DNA from: Closterium sp. NIES-65
Lineage: Eukaryota; Streptophyta; Zygnematophyceae; Desmidiales; Closteriaceae
DNA: 64,000 bases
Direction: 5' to 3'
Assembly: GCA_948144175.1 (NCBI GenBank)
Contig: CANXME010002122.1
Span: forward strand, 186,001-250,000
Shown: piece by piece, positions 10,836 to 21,545 of the stretch
Position numbering within the stretch: the first letter of the stretch is position 1
Layout of the letters: each line of letters opens with the position of its first letter
Notes under the pieces: model-generated
What the model was told of the DNA's origin: nothing
Databases searched by the model: none
What the model saw: the letters and a program-made list of their open reading frames with translations, nothing else
Translations under genes and position numbers: made by a program

Positions 10836-12159
10836 CTTCGGGGTGGGAGAGAAGGCAAAGGGGCACGCAGAGGAGCAGTGGACGGACGCAGAGACATCCG
10901 GTGCGTGCCAGGGACAGGAGGAGGACGCTGACGCGAACCGCGACCACTAGCGCGAGCATTACAAACAGGCGACGCAGGACGAGACACAGACTTACGACGC
11001 TCAGCAAGACCTCTAGTAGGACCAGTGTACGGAGAAGGAGCAGGCAGTGGGGAGGTCGGCGGTAACCGTGACTGTGACTGGACAGGCGGTGGACACTCTA
11101 AGGGAGGACGAAGTACGGCGGAGGCCGCGCGGCGACTCAAGACATAGCAGGGATAGCACCAGCACCCTCACTGGCAGCACCAGCGCCAACAACACCTCCA
11201 GCTGCAGTACCTCCAGCAGCACCAGCAGTAGGACCGCCGCTAGGACTGACAGCAGTAGCCTCAGCGCCAACACCCTCACCAGCTCCAGCTCCAGTCGTAC
11301 CCGCAGGCCCAGCAGCTCCTGCACTCCCAGGACGAGCACCTCCGAGACCGGCGGCACCACCACCCTCAGCAGCGGAAGAAGCTCCAGCTCTAGCAGTACG
11401 CCTCCAGCGCCGGGCAAACCACTCGCGCAGCTCCTATAGAGAGAATGGCTCCCGCCAAGTCGAAGCACCCGGAGAGCCTCTAGACCCAGCACCGCCAGAC
11501 GCCAGACGAGCAGGTCTAGCGGCCGCTGGCTCCGCACCCCTAGGCTCAGCAGCTCCAAACGTGGCACCCGCAGGCTCACCAGCTCCTGACGTAGCACCCC
11601 CAGGCTCAGCACCCCCAGGTGTAGTACCCCCAGGCTCAGCACCCCCAGTCTTAGCACCCCCAATCTCAGCACCCTCAGGCTCAGCACCCACTCGCGCAGC
11701 AGCCCCAGAGTCAGCACCCCCAGGCTCACCTGCAGCAGTACCAGAGTCACCAATAACCTCAACGGGCTCGACTGCGTCTACCTGGGACACACCTGAAGGG
11801 GCAGGACCCTGAGGGGGGAGGGGGTCTACCGGGGGGGGGGGACCTGGCACAAGGAAGAGCGGAGGCGGGGGGAGGGAAGGAGTGCGGTAGGGGAAGAGAC
11901 GGTAGTAGGGAACAGACTCGTCAAATGTGACGTCCTCGGAGGACAGAACACGACGAGAGGTCGGTGGTAGTTCTACCAGGCCCCAGAGGAAGGGGAGGGA
12001 GGGACCGGGGAAGACCGGAGACAAGGACACGGGAAGCCATGCCTCGGAGACGAGGCAGGGAGGGGTGACCAAGACGGTGGTGCCACAGAAGAGTCTCGTG
12101 AGACAAAAGGCGACACAAGTAGGGGGCAGACTCACGACCAGACCTGGACGTTGCAGCAA
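10836..12159 (-). pseudogene. Copia C integrase remnant and repeat linker
   Basis: From 12159 the minus strand gives the frame-shifted zinc-domain region (LWHHRLGHPSLPRLRG is readable in one frame near 12070), then jumps to LPPTSRRVLSSEDVTFDESVPYYRLFPY, the integrase C-terminal tail. About 230 residues holding the D,D,E core are absent. The linker follows, with runs of GAEPGGAE-type pentapeptides (11560-11720), then Ala/Gly/Thr-rich sequence and the conserved SPYTGPTRGLAERR block near 11020. It ends by deletion into the RT. Confidence 0.88.
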
Positions 12160-12181
12160 ACACCTGACCCGACGCAGCTAC

Positions 12182-12766
12182 CTAGCCAGACGTAGGGACA
12201 GGAGGAGACTCAGTGGTCAGGGTGTAGAGGCTCGACCTCGGCCGACGCGTAAACGTGGCCAAGTGCCGGCCTGTGCGAGCGTCCGAGCAATGGGTCACCC
12301 GCTGACTTGCAGGTGATAACTGGTGAGCCCCCGCATCCTGTAGGTCAGCATCACTCAACAAAATCTTAGAGAACAAGGGGAGGTAAAGACCAGACAAGGT
12401 GCCAGAGGGGGCAGTCGGACACGGTAGGACAGTGGAGAAGTGAGAGAGGACAGGACGCCCAGAGGGGTTTGCCAGGGAGACTGCAACCGGCCGACCAAGC
12501 GGCATGAGTGTGCTGCAGTTTCGAAAGAAGGAGCGAGAAGCCCCTGAGCCAAGTGTGAAGGTGAGGGAGGCCGAAGTCGACGCGGTACCTGAGAGCGCAG
12601 ACTCACCAGCACATGAGGACGCGGACGCACTGGCACTGAGAGCAACAGCCTCAGAGGCACCTAGAGCAGCAGCCTCACCAGCACCTAGAGCAGCAGTCTC
12701 AATGCCCGGGTGGGGCGGGAAACACCGGTAACAGTCACCCTTATCACTAACATTCACATTATACAT
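12182..12766 (-). pseudogene. Copia C gag C-terminus and protease
   Basis: One open frame of 194 residues. It begins with the gag C-terminus (MYNVNVSDKGDCYRCFPPHPG), passes through an Ala-rich stretch, and holds the retropepsin site as FTLGSGASRSFF: the catalytic Asp of DSG is changed to Gly. The following PVAVSLANPSG and GTLSGLYLPLFS match the flap and core regions of its relatives. The end (ARTGRHLATFTRR, LYTLTTESPP) is the pre-integrase region. The loss of the Asp makes it a dead protease despite the intact frame. Confidence 0.88.
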
Positions 12767-12826
12767 GACAGCAAGAATTGCATCAAAGTCAAGATCAAAG
12801 AAAGCTACACCTGCCTTGGACAGCTC

Positions 12827-14100
12827 TCACCAGCGGGGGATCTCAGTGGCCTCTGGGAAGTGGTGACACCAAGCGTCCGTCAGGCAGCCAAAGCAACGCT
12901 GGGTGGGGTGGGCACCCCCACACTGCTCACCCGCGTGGTCGCCGGTGCGAAGGAGGTAGGTGCACGGACCAGAACCCCCACCGCGCTGACGTGCAGCGTA
13001 CCACTCACGGAGCTGCTGAGGGGTGGGGGATGTCCCGAGAACGCTGCTGCTGCTGCAGCTGGCGTTGACCACCACCGGAGCCGCTCCGCTGCGAAGCGCC
13101 ACCCCAACCAGCTCCACCTCCTCCACCACCGCCTCCTCCATCTCCGCTACCACTGCCGCCTCCGCTCCCACCGCTACCGCCTCCGCCGCCTCCTCCTCCA
13201 CTACTGCCACCGACACCTCCACCCCCGCCACCACTCCCACCGCCACCCCCACTCCCTCCGCCGCCTCCACCGCCACCTCCACCACCCTTGCTAGCTCCTC
13301 CCGCGCCCTTGCCCCCCTTGCCCTTGCAAGAGCGGCGTCTCCCGCTAGGGGCAGACGCCGAACCGACCGACTTAAGACCAACGAGGTCGGCCGCAGCAGT
13401 AGAGGCGACAGAGGGCAAAAGGGGGGAAGGGGAACACCCTTCAAAGATGGGGGTGCGAGGGTCACCACGAGAGGCTCCTACAGCGACTATGCTCTTCTCT
13501 GCTGCTAGGAGGGCCTTCTCTAGGAGGTCAACAGTGAGAGTGGTGGGACAGACTGAGAGGAAGTGGTCTCTGACTACACGAAGGGAGTCAGGGAGGCGGG
13601 TAACTATATAATAGAGAGTGATGTACATGGCGGGGGGGTTCTTGGCGCAGAAATCAGCAAGAAGCGCAGCTCGGTAGCGAGTGTCACTAGTGCGGAGGTG
13701 CGTAATGAGGTCAGCGACTGCGGGAAAGGCAGCAAGGTCAGGGAAGAGGTACGGTAGCATGAGGCGGCTCAGTGCAGCAGTGGCAGGGGGAAGAGTAGCG
13801 CGCAACTACAGCGTCGTACAAGGTCTGAGCACTCTTGTACTAACTAAAGTGCGCGCGCTCAGTGGTAGGCAGGTGGCGACGCACAGCAAGACGTGCAGCA
13901 GCATGGCGAGTGGCCCACTGTGAGCGAACAGTGGCGTCGGCATCAGCTGCAGGGGAAGGGAAGGCACAAGAGGTGAGGTCAAAGAGGGAGAGACCGTCTG
14001 CCCTATCGTACTGTAGGAAAAGCTGCTGGTCATCTACCCAGACCTCAAAGTCAATGGCCAGAACCTCAGCGTCAAAAGCGAGAACACTGGGGTTAGCCAT
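12827..14100 (-). pseudogene. Copia C gag
   Basis: The likely start is ATG at 14098-14100 (MANPSVLAFDAEVLAIDFEV), matching the gag starts of copia D and F. An in-frame TAG follows AHFS, where relatives have Gln. After it come RYSSP, LMLPYLFPDLAAF, ADLITHLRTSDTRYRAAL and TLTVDLLEKALLAAEKSIVAVGASR, then a glycine-rich stretch (13080-13300) and the Cys/His motif CTYLLRTGDHAGEQCGG with HPTQRCFG. Gag forms the virus-like particle around element RNA. Frames change near the Gly stretch and near DAWCHHF. Confidence 0.88.
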
Positions 14101-15001
14101 GACCGCAGTAAACTAGCAGCGCTAACTGTAGGGCAGGGGCAGTGCAGTGGCAAAGACGATGCTCTCACCAGACAGTGCGGTTCGGGTAGCTTGGTAGTAC
14201 AGCAGCTCAGCAACACGGCCGCTCGGGCGACTCGGTAGCAAGTGCGACTCGGCGGCACACGCGGTTCGGCTCCTCGGTTGCTCAGGCGGCTCGGGCGGCT
14301 CGGGTGGAACCGGCGGCTCGGGCGGCTCAGGCGGCACGGGCGGAACGGGCGGCTCGGGCATCTTAGCGGCGCGGGCGGCTCAGCTGTGTAGGGCGGCAGG
14401 GCCGCTGGTAGGGCGGCGAGGCCGTTGGTAGGGCGGCGGGGTCACACGTAGGGCGGCGGGGCCACTAGAGGGCGGCGGGGCCGCAGGTAAGGTGGCGGGG
14501 CCGCAAGTAGGGCGGCGGGGCCGAAGGTAAGGTGGCGGGGCCGGAGCGAAAGGCGGCAGGGCCACAAGTAAAGGGCGGCGGGGCCACGGGTAAGGTCGCG
14601 GGGCCACAGCGAAGGGCGACGGGGCCGCAGGTAAGGTGGCGGGGCCGCAGGCAAGGTGGCGGGGTCGCAGGTAAAGGGCGGCAGGGCCGCAGTCAAGGTG
14701 GCGGGGCCGCAGGTAAGGTGGCGGGGCCGCAGCGAAGGGTGGCGGGGCACCCGGTAGGGTGGCGCGCCCGCAGGTCGGTGGTAGGGCCGCGGGTGAGGGT
14801 GGCGCAAGGGGGGCAACGGGCCGAGTAAGGGCGGCACGAGGGAGGCCGCTAGGGGCGACGCGATGGGGCCGAAGGAGGCCTAGGATGGGTGCGTAAGTAG
14901 AGAGGGCACACGAGGCGTGACTCAGGCCTAAGCGAAGTGCGCTACGGGCAGAAAAAAAATTCGACTTGGAGGGCCCTAGGAACAGTTCCCATAAGGGAAC
15001 C
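14101..15001 (-). repeat. Copia C leader of GC-rich tandem repeats
   Basis: No gene is present between the primer site and gag. About 14280-14360 is a CGGCTCGGG-type repeat, and 14390-14760 is a degenerate array of about 12-18-bp units of the form GGCGGGGCCGCAGGTAAGGT on the plus strand. The antisense open frames here are by-products of the repeat. Confidence 0.85.
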
Positions 15002-15130
15002 TACTCGATACCATGAGAAGAAACAAGAATGATGCACTAAGGAATGAAAGTGGTACAAATATGCAACCCTAGAAACGTGTACCCCATATAGGCTACCCCA
15101 CTACAGCCTACACAGCATTATAATTTGACA
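15002..15130 (-). repeat. Copia C 5' LTR and primer-binding site
   Basis: LTR 15014-15130. The primer site TGGTATCGAGTA (minus, 15002-15013) adjoins it. The target duplication CGTAG is at 15131-15135, directly in the RNase H codons of copia B. Confidence 0.95.
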
Positions 15131-15135
15131 CGTAG

Positions 15136-16957
15136 GTGAGGCGGAGCTGACCACGCTGCTGCAGCTCACGAGCCAGGAAGTAGCGGAGAGCAATGTGCTT
15201 CGTTCTGTGCTCCAGTCTGTGCTCCCGACACAAGGCCAGCATGGCCTTGTTGTCTACGTAGAGAACTGGAGGAGAACCAGGCGGCTCTCTTAGGTCAGTC
15301 AGCAGGTAGGTGAGCCAGCGTAGCTCCTGTTTAGCCATGGCCCCTGCGTAGATCTCAGCCTCACAGCTGGAGCCGAGAACAAAAGACGAGCGGATAGACT
15401 GCCATGAAACGGAGCCAGAGCCAAGGCTGAAGGTGTAACCCTGTGACGACCGCTGCAGAGCCAGGTCGTCAGCCCAAGAAGCGTCAGCGTGACCTGTGAG
15501 GACCACTCGACGTCGCCCTCCAAGCACTAGCCCCATGCCCAACGTACTGCACACGTAGCGTAACACCCTCTTTGCCTCAGCCATGTGCTCTAGTCTGTGT
15601 CTCCCAGGAGCAACATAGTGTGCCAAGATGCTAAGAGGGTATGCAAGGTCAGGTCGTGGGCAGGTCATCAGGTACATGAGGCAGCCAACAAGCTCTAGGT
15701 ACGGGCCACTCGACTCTACAAACTTATCCGAAGGCAGCGCTGAGAGCGAGTGGCGAGTAGCCAAAGGAGTGGCCTGAGGCGAGGAGTACGTCAAGTCGAA
15801 GCACTGAAGGACCTGCTGCACCATGTGTGACTGAGTCAGGGTAATGGTGCGCTGTGCTATGTCTAGGGTGATCTGCAAGCCAAGGTAGCTGCGCAGTTCA
15901 CCAGGTTTGTGCACGTGTGTCTCTTCTACAACTTGGACTTCATCTGGGCGAGTCCAGCAGTATCAGCTGTGGCAAAGACCAAGTCGTTGACGTACACGAG
16001 GATGTACAACGGCGGCAAAGAAGTGTCGGTGCGCAGAAACAGCGATGGGTCGGCTGTAGAAGGAGCAAACCCAAGAGCCGCAAGTGTAGTCCTCAATGTG
16101 TTGCGCCACTCACGGGGCGCCTCGCAGAGACCGTAGACTGGCTGCTGGAGGCTCCACTAGGTACCAGGAGGAAACGTTCCAGTGAGGCCAGGAGGGTGGC
16201 GTAGCCAGATCTCCTTGTGCAGGCTGCCATTCAGGAAAACTGTGCTAAAGTCGAAAGAGTGAAGCTCGTAGTCACGCTGAGCGGCTATGTGTAGCAGCAC
16301 CCGAAGAGTGGTCATCTTCAGAGTGGGAGAGAAGGTCTGAAAGTAGTCAACTTCCTGCCGCTCACTGAAGCCTCGAGCCACGTAACGCGCCTGGAAGACA
16401 GGCGGAGATCCCGGCAGCCGCCTCACCCTGAAAATCCACATCCGACTGACAATGTTCGCCCCAGATGGGGGAACCTTGTCGACGTAGATGCCTGTGGACT
16501 TCTAGGAAGCCATCGCTGCGTCCATGGCTGACTGCCACTGAGAAGAGTAGGGACCCTTGATTGCCTCAGCGTACGATCGAGGAGTCGGGATGTCTGGTGC
16601 ATCGGGGTCTCCCTCAGGGGCAATCAGCGTGGACACGAGATGGGGCAAAGCAGCCGCAAAGCACTAGAACTCCTCCTGCCTGTCCTCATGGACGTCCATG
16701 CTAAGAGCACACTCACCCCCGACGGACGGAGGACAGATAAACTCAAACCCAGCAACAAGACTAGCAGCGTTGTCTAGACGAGTGCAAGCAACGAAGTCGA
16801 CAAGCTCAGCAACTAGAGCAGACGCAACAGTGGACTCAAAGGAAGGGTCAGTGACAACAGTATAAAAAAGGCGCGTGACCGAAGGAGTAGCAGCACGAAG
16901 GGAGTCAGAGTCCGGGTCAGCAAGAGAAGGAAGAGAGGACTCTGGAGGAGACGGCAA
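15136..16957 (-). pseudogene. Copia B reverse transcriptase and RNase H, main part
   Basis: From the left the minus strand holds an open frame of about 260 residues ending where copia C inserted (RLTYV, then LTR sequence). It covers LGLQITLDIAQRTITLTQSHMV, YLMTCPRPDLAYPLSIL, GHADASWADD, SCEAEIYAGAMAKQELRW and LYVDNKAMLALCREH. Upstream, 16157-16441 encodes WIFRVRRLPGSPPVF, ARGFSERQEVDYFQTF and LHSFDFSTVFLNGSLHKEIW. The catalytic box near 15990 is YVNDLVFA. The module with LVAELVDFVA and CPPSVGGECAL precedes it (16664-16957). A TAG replaces Trp in MASWKST near 16507. It is inactive because of the Asp to Asn change and stops. Confidence 0.9.
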
Positions 16958-17900
16958 AGGGACACGCAGAGGAGCAGTGGAAGGACGCAGTGCAATCTGG
17001 TGTGTGCCTGGGACCGCAGGAGCACGCGACGCGCAGTACGACGACTAGTGCGAGCAGCACAAACAGACGACGCAGGACAAGACGCAGGCTCACAACGCTC
17101 ACCAAGACCTCTAGTAGGACCAGTGTACGGAGAAGGAGCAGGTAGCGGGGAGGCAGGTCGTTGCTGTGACTCTGATAGGACTGGCTACGAACACTCTAAG
17201 GGAGGAGCACGACCAAGAGAGGGCGGGAGCAGAAGTAAGTACGGCCTCGGCTGCTGAGCGCCTCCAGAACCAGCAAGGACGGCACCAGTACCCCCAACGG
17301 CAGCACCAGCGCCAGCAGAACTCAGCTCCAACAGCGCCAACTCTAGTACCCTCGGAAGCACTGGCGCCAACAGCACTGCTAGGGCCAACACCCCGAGCAG
17401 CTCCAGCTCCAGCAGCACCAGCTCCAGTAAAACCGTCAACACCAACAGCCTCAACAGCACCCCTAGACGCACCAGCACCAGTAGAAACACCATCGCCAAC
17501 ACCCTTAGCAGCTCCACCTCTAGCAGCACCAGCTCCGACAGCAGCTCCAGTAGAACAAACTCCAGTTGCTCCATCAGCACCCCCTGACTCAGCAGCACGT
17601 CTCCAGCGGCGGGTGAACCACTCGCGCAGCTCCTATGGAGAGAGCGGCTCCCGCCTCAACGAAGAACCACCGGTGGCCACACTAGAAGAACCAGCACCCC
17701 CAGGCTCCGCACCCCCAAGCTCAGCACCCCCAGGCGCAGCACCGCCAGACTCAGCACCCCTAGGCTCAGCACCCCTAGTCTTAGCACCCCCAGACCTAGC
17801 ACCCCCAGACCCCGCACCCGCAGGCTCAGCACCTCTAGCAGCACCAGAGTCAATAGCTACCTCAACAGGCTCGACTGCGTCTACCTCCGATACACCTGAG
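16958..17900 (-). repeat. Copia B integrase-RT linker
   Basis: The part at 17690-17850 is an array of the 15-bp unit CTCAGCACCCCCAGG (plus strand), coding for Gly/Ala/Glu/Pro pentapeptides on the minus strand. The remainder is Ala/Gly/Thr-rich with GAGA-type repeats, followed by the SPYTGPTRGL block near 17120. Confidence 0.82.
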
Positions 17901-17949
17901 GAAAGAGGAGGTCTACCTTGGGAGGACCTGGTGCAAGGAAGAGCAACGG

Positions 17950-17985
<36 letters not shown>

Positions 17986-19179
17986 CGCAGTGCGGTAGGG
18001 GAACAGATGGTAGTAAGGCACCGACTCGTCAAAGGTGACGTCCTGGGAGGACAGAATACGGCGCGAGGTGGGGTGGTAAATTTCCCACCCGGGAGCGTCG
18101 GGGGGGAAGCCAAGGAAGACGCAAAGAACAGCACGGGGGGACAACTTGTTCGCAGACAAGTCGCCGACAAACGCCCGAGATCCCCAGACCCGAAACGCAG
18201 ACGCATCGCCAACCTTCCGTGTCCACCGCAAGGCGGGGGAGGTCCGTGGCAAGGAGGCCCGGAGCTGAAGGTTGAGCTGATGCGCGGCGTACTGAACCGC
18301 AAACGCCTACAGAAAATGGTGGGCAGCCGCATGCATCATGGACGTACGAGCGATGTCCATGACCATGCCAATGCGGTGCTCACCAATCCCATTTTGCTGT
18401 GGAGAGGCCGAAAGCGTGAAGGTCTGGCGGATGCCCTCTGCACTATACAAGGTTCCTAGAGGGGCAGAGGAAAACTCCCCGCCTCTGTCCAAGTACAAAC
18501 GCAGAACAGGAAAGTTCGAGCCGAAACTCTCTCTGAGCTCAAGACCAGCTGCGCAGATCCAGTCGATCAACACCTCAGTGACGTCACCCTTGCTGCGCAA
18601 GGGGAAGACTGTGGTGTAACGCGAGTAGTCGTCAACGACCAGCAGAAAGTACCGCTCTCGCCCCTGCCCACTAATGCGGGCTGGGCCCCACTCGTCCATG
18701 TGTAGCGTCTGCAGCGGAGCCTCTGTCAGAGGAAACTCGGAGGAGTGAGGGGCGACGCGCTGTCGCCTCTCGACGCAGGGGACGCAGGTAGGGCCAGGCC
18801 CTGGAGGAAGGGGAGGGAGAGACCGAGGGAGACCAGAGACAAGGACACGGGAGGCCATGCCTCGGAGACAAGGCAAGGAGGGGTGACCAAGGCGGTGGTG
18901 CCAAAGGAGAGTCTGGTGGGACAGCAGACGACACAAGCAGGGGGCAGACTCAGGACCACACCTGGACGCCTCAGTAAACACCTGACTCGACGGAGTTACC
19001 TGGGCAGGCTCAAGAGTAGGAGGAGACTCAGTTTCAAGGGTGTACAGGCTCGACCCTGGCCGACGCGTGAACGTGGCCAAGTGTCGGCCTGTCCGAGCAC
19101 ACATGCTGTGGGTCACTGGCTGAGTCGCAAGAGCAAACTGGTCAACCCCTCGATCATGTAGGTCCGCTCCACTCACCAA
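17881..19179 (-). pseudogene. Copia B integrase
   Basis: A single frame of 290 residues (18307-19179) carries the pre-integrase tail (CARTGRHLATFTRR), the HHCC domain (LLWHHRLGHPSLPCLRG, then CVPCVERRQR), the first Asp region (MDEWGP, VDDYSRYTTVF), the second (YLDRGGEFSS) and the third (ASPQQNGIGEHRIG). The tail continues in another frame (17881-18252) with VWGSRAFVGD, FLGFPPDAPGWEIYHPTSRR and VPYYHLFPYRTAP, ending in a proline run from a 35-base G run (plus 17951-17985). It is the best-kept integrase core among the minus-strand copies. Two frameshifts or stops still break it. Confidence 0.9.
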
Positions 19180-20440
19180 GTTTGTAGAGAACGAGGGGAG
19201 GTAGAGACCTCACAGGGTGCCAGAGGGGGCTGGAGGGCACGGAAGGACAGTGGAGAAGCTAGCAAGGACAGGACCCCCAGAGGGCTCTGCCAGGGAGACT
19301 GCAACCGGCCGACTAAGCGGCGTAAGAGTGGTGCGGTCTCAAAAGAAGGTGCGGGACGCACCCGAGTCCAGGGTGAGGTGTGGAAGGCCTGAGCCAACGT
19401 AGTACCTAAGATAGCAGACTCACCAGCACCTGGGGCGGCAGACGCACAGGCACTTGGGGCAGCAGACGCACTAGCACCTAGAGCAGCAGCCTCACTAGCA
19501 CCTAGAGCACCAGCCTCAATGCCCGAGTCAAGCGGTACACATAGGTAACAGGCACCCTCAACACTATCAGCAACAGCATACATGGCAGCAAGAATAGCAT
19601 CAAAGTCAAGATCAAAGATCGCAACCCCCGCCTTAGCCAGATCTCCCCAGCGAGGGATTTGTGACGCCTTAGGGAACTGGCGACGCCACGCGTCCGTCAG
19701 GCGACCAAAGCAGCGCTGGGTGGAGTGCGGGCTTCCGCACTGCTCAGCAGTGCGGTCGCCGGTATGGAGAACGTACGAGCAGGGACCAAAACCCCCACCG
19801 CGCTGGCGTTCATTCTACCACTCAGGAAGCTGCTGAGGGGACAAGGTCACACCACTCCGCTGCTGCTGCTGGCGCTGACCACCACTAGCGCCACTCCTCT
19901 GCGTAGAGTCGCGACTCGCTCCACCACCGACGCCTCCGCCGCCGCCGCCTCCGCCGCCTCCGCCGCCTCCTCTGCCTCCGCCTCCTCCACCACCTTCGCC
20001 GCCTCCGCTCCCTCTGCCAGCTCCACCGCCTTCGCCGCCTCGATTGCTGCCGCCGCCGTCGCCACCCCTAGCACCACTCCCACCACTACCCCAACTCCTT
20101 CCACCGCCTCCACCACCACCTCCACCGCCCCCTCTAGCCCCTCCAGCGCCCTTGCCCCCTTTTCCCTTGCCGGTGCAGCATCTCTCGCTTGGGGCAGACG
20201 CAGCGCTAACCGACTCGAAACCAACAAGGTTGACCGCTGCAGTAGAGGCAAAAGAGGGCAAGAGGGGGGAGGGAGAACACCCCTCAAAGACGGGGGTGCG
20301 AGGGTCACCACAAGAGGCTCCTACAGCGACTATGCTCTTCTCTATCGCTAGGAGGGCCTTCTCAAGGAGGTCAATGGTGAGAGTGGTGGGGTAAACTGAG
20401 AGGAAGTGGTCCGTGACTACTCGAAGAGAGTTGATGGGCG
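19173..20440 (-). pseudogene. Copia B gag (N-terminus missing) and protease
   Basis: Gag begins at TDHFLSVYPTTLTIDLLEK near 20400, directly after GC-rich leader DNA, so the N-terminal half seen in copia D is deleted. It continues SIVAVGASCGDPRTPVFEG, a long glycine-rich run (19910-20150), then the Cys/His region near 19780 (CSYVLHTGD, CGSPHSTQRCFGRL) and VEGACYLCVPLDSG. The protease (LTLDSGASR near 19350) lies in a shifted frame and has a stop after TFF. Neither protein can be made intact. Confidence 0.85.
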
Positions 20441-21253
20441 GCTCAGGCGGTCGGGCGGCTCAGCTGGCCGGCGGTTCGGCTGCTTGGCGCTGCGGGCGCT
20501 GGGCGGCGGGGCCGCTGGTGGCGGCGAGGCCGCAGGTGGCAGCGGGGCCTTAGGTGGCGGCGAGCCGCAAGGGTGGGCGGGGCCGCAGATGGCGACGGGG
20601 CCGCAGTGGGCGACGGGGCCGCAAGGGTGGGCGGGGCCGCAGGTGACGACGGGGTCGTAGGTGGCGGCGGGGCCGCAGGTGTCTGCAGGGCCGCAGGTGT
20701 CTGCGGGGCCGCAGGTGTCGGCGGGGCCGCAAAGGGGCCGCAAAGGGGGCCGAAGCGGGGCTGTAAAGGAGCTATGCGGGGCCGTTGAGGGGCCAGTAAG
20801 GGGCCAGACAGGGCCGCGGAGGGGCCTAGGCGGGGCCGCAAAGGGGTCCGTAAGGGGCCAGACGGGGTCGCGAAGGGGCCTAGGCGGGGCCGCAAGGGGT
20901 ACGACGGGGCCGCGGAGGGGCCTAAGCGGGGCCGTGAAGGGGCCGTGAGGGGCCTAAGCGGGGCCGCGACGGGGCCTAGGCGGGGCCGCAAGGGGTACGA
21001 CGGGGCCGTGAGGGGCCTAAGCGGGGCCGCGATGGGGCCGTAAGGGGCCTAAGCGGGGTTGCGACGGGATCGTAAGGGGTCAGACGGGGCCGTAAGGGGC
21101 CGTAGAAGGCGGCACGAGGGGCCGTAAGGGCGGCCAACGGGGGCCACTAAGGGCGGCTCGAGGCGCTACCCGGGTTAGGAGCAAAGCGCGCTTCGGGCAA
21201 GGAAGAAAAAAAAGTTCGTGGTGGGCCCTAGGCTGTATTCCCACTCGAGAACC
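20440..21253 (-). repeat. Copia B leader of GGCCCCG repeats
   Basis: About 800 bp with no gene: a degenerate tandem array of units such as CGGGGCCGCAGGTG and CGGGGCCTAAG on the plus strand, which is GGCCCCG-rich in the element's sense. It joins truncated gag at 20440 and the primer site at 21254. A purine tail (AAGGAAGAAAAAAAAGTT) lies at 21199-21216. Confidence 0.85.
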
Positions 21254-21385
21254 TGCTCGATACCAGGATGAGAAGTGAGAATGGATGAAACAGTTGGGTA
21301 CAAGTACTAACCCTAATTGGGTTGTACCCCTTATGGGCTACCCCGCTACAGCCTACACAAATGTATAAGCTATAGTGTTCTGACA
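21254..21385 (-). repeat. Copia B 5' LTR and primer-binding site
   Basis: LTR 21266-21385, starting GG rather than TG on the plus strand; the primer site TGGTATCGAGCA (minus, 21254-21265) adjoins it. It matches the 8752-8882 LTR except for an 11-bp gap and a few changes. Confidence 0.9.
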
Positions 21386-21545
21386 GCACAGTCAGAGAAA
21401 CAAATCCCTTACACTGTTATTCAAAGTGGAAAAAAAACTTACACTTTCTGGCCTAGGGTAAATATTCCACTACCTTTTTGGGAAAGGGTAACTGAGAAAA
21501 GCGGCCGCCAGTCAGGGCAATCAAGGTGTTTTACCCTGATAATGA
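21386..21545. mobile_element. Small unclassified insertion in the LINE, right part
   Basis: Right half of the short insertion described at 8512-8751. It holds TTTTACCCTGAT at 21532-21543, inverted with respect to the AGGGTAAAA motifs at the left end. No coding sequence is seen. Confidence 0.4.

Larger units (their letters stand above)
9206..15130 (-). mobile_element. Copia C: nested, internally deleted Ty1/copia element
   Basis: The 5925-bp element lies inside the RNase H gene of copia B. Two 117-bp LTRs (9206-9322, 15014-15130) differ at about 6 positions, and the duplication CGTAG (9201-9205, 15131-15135) is perfect. Two large internal deletions are plain by comparison with its relatives: the integrase catalytic core is gone (HHCC region joined to the integrase tail near 11990) and the RT N-terminus with the preceding module is gone (near 10840). 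The protease reads LGSGAS and the RT box YVKD, so two catalytic Asp residues are lost. It could only have moved with help from other copies. Confidence 0.95.
8752..21385 (-). mobile_element. Copia B: Ty1/copia element carrying nested copia C
   Basis: LTRs at 8752-8882 and 21266-21385 bound an element whose own sequence is about 6.7 kb once copia C (9206-15130) is removed. The flanking pentamers GTACA (8747-8751) and GCACA (21386-21390) differ at one base. The right LTR begins GG instead of TG, probably by mutation, and lacks about 11 bp. Order on the minus strand: LTR, primer site, GGCCCCG-rich leader, truncated gag, protease, integrase, linker, RT, RNase H (split by copia C), 3' LTR. LTR sequence ties it to the same family as copia E. 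It is inactive: YVND box, stops and truncated gag. Confidence 0.92.

Noticed and set aside
17166..18038. Long plus-strand open frame rich in Pro/Ala/Thr/Ser (290 codons)
   Set aside because: It is the antisense of the repeat-built linker of copia B; GC-rich triplet-phased repeats keep several frames open on both strands.
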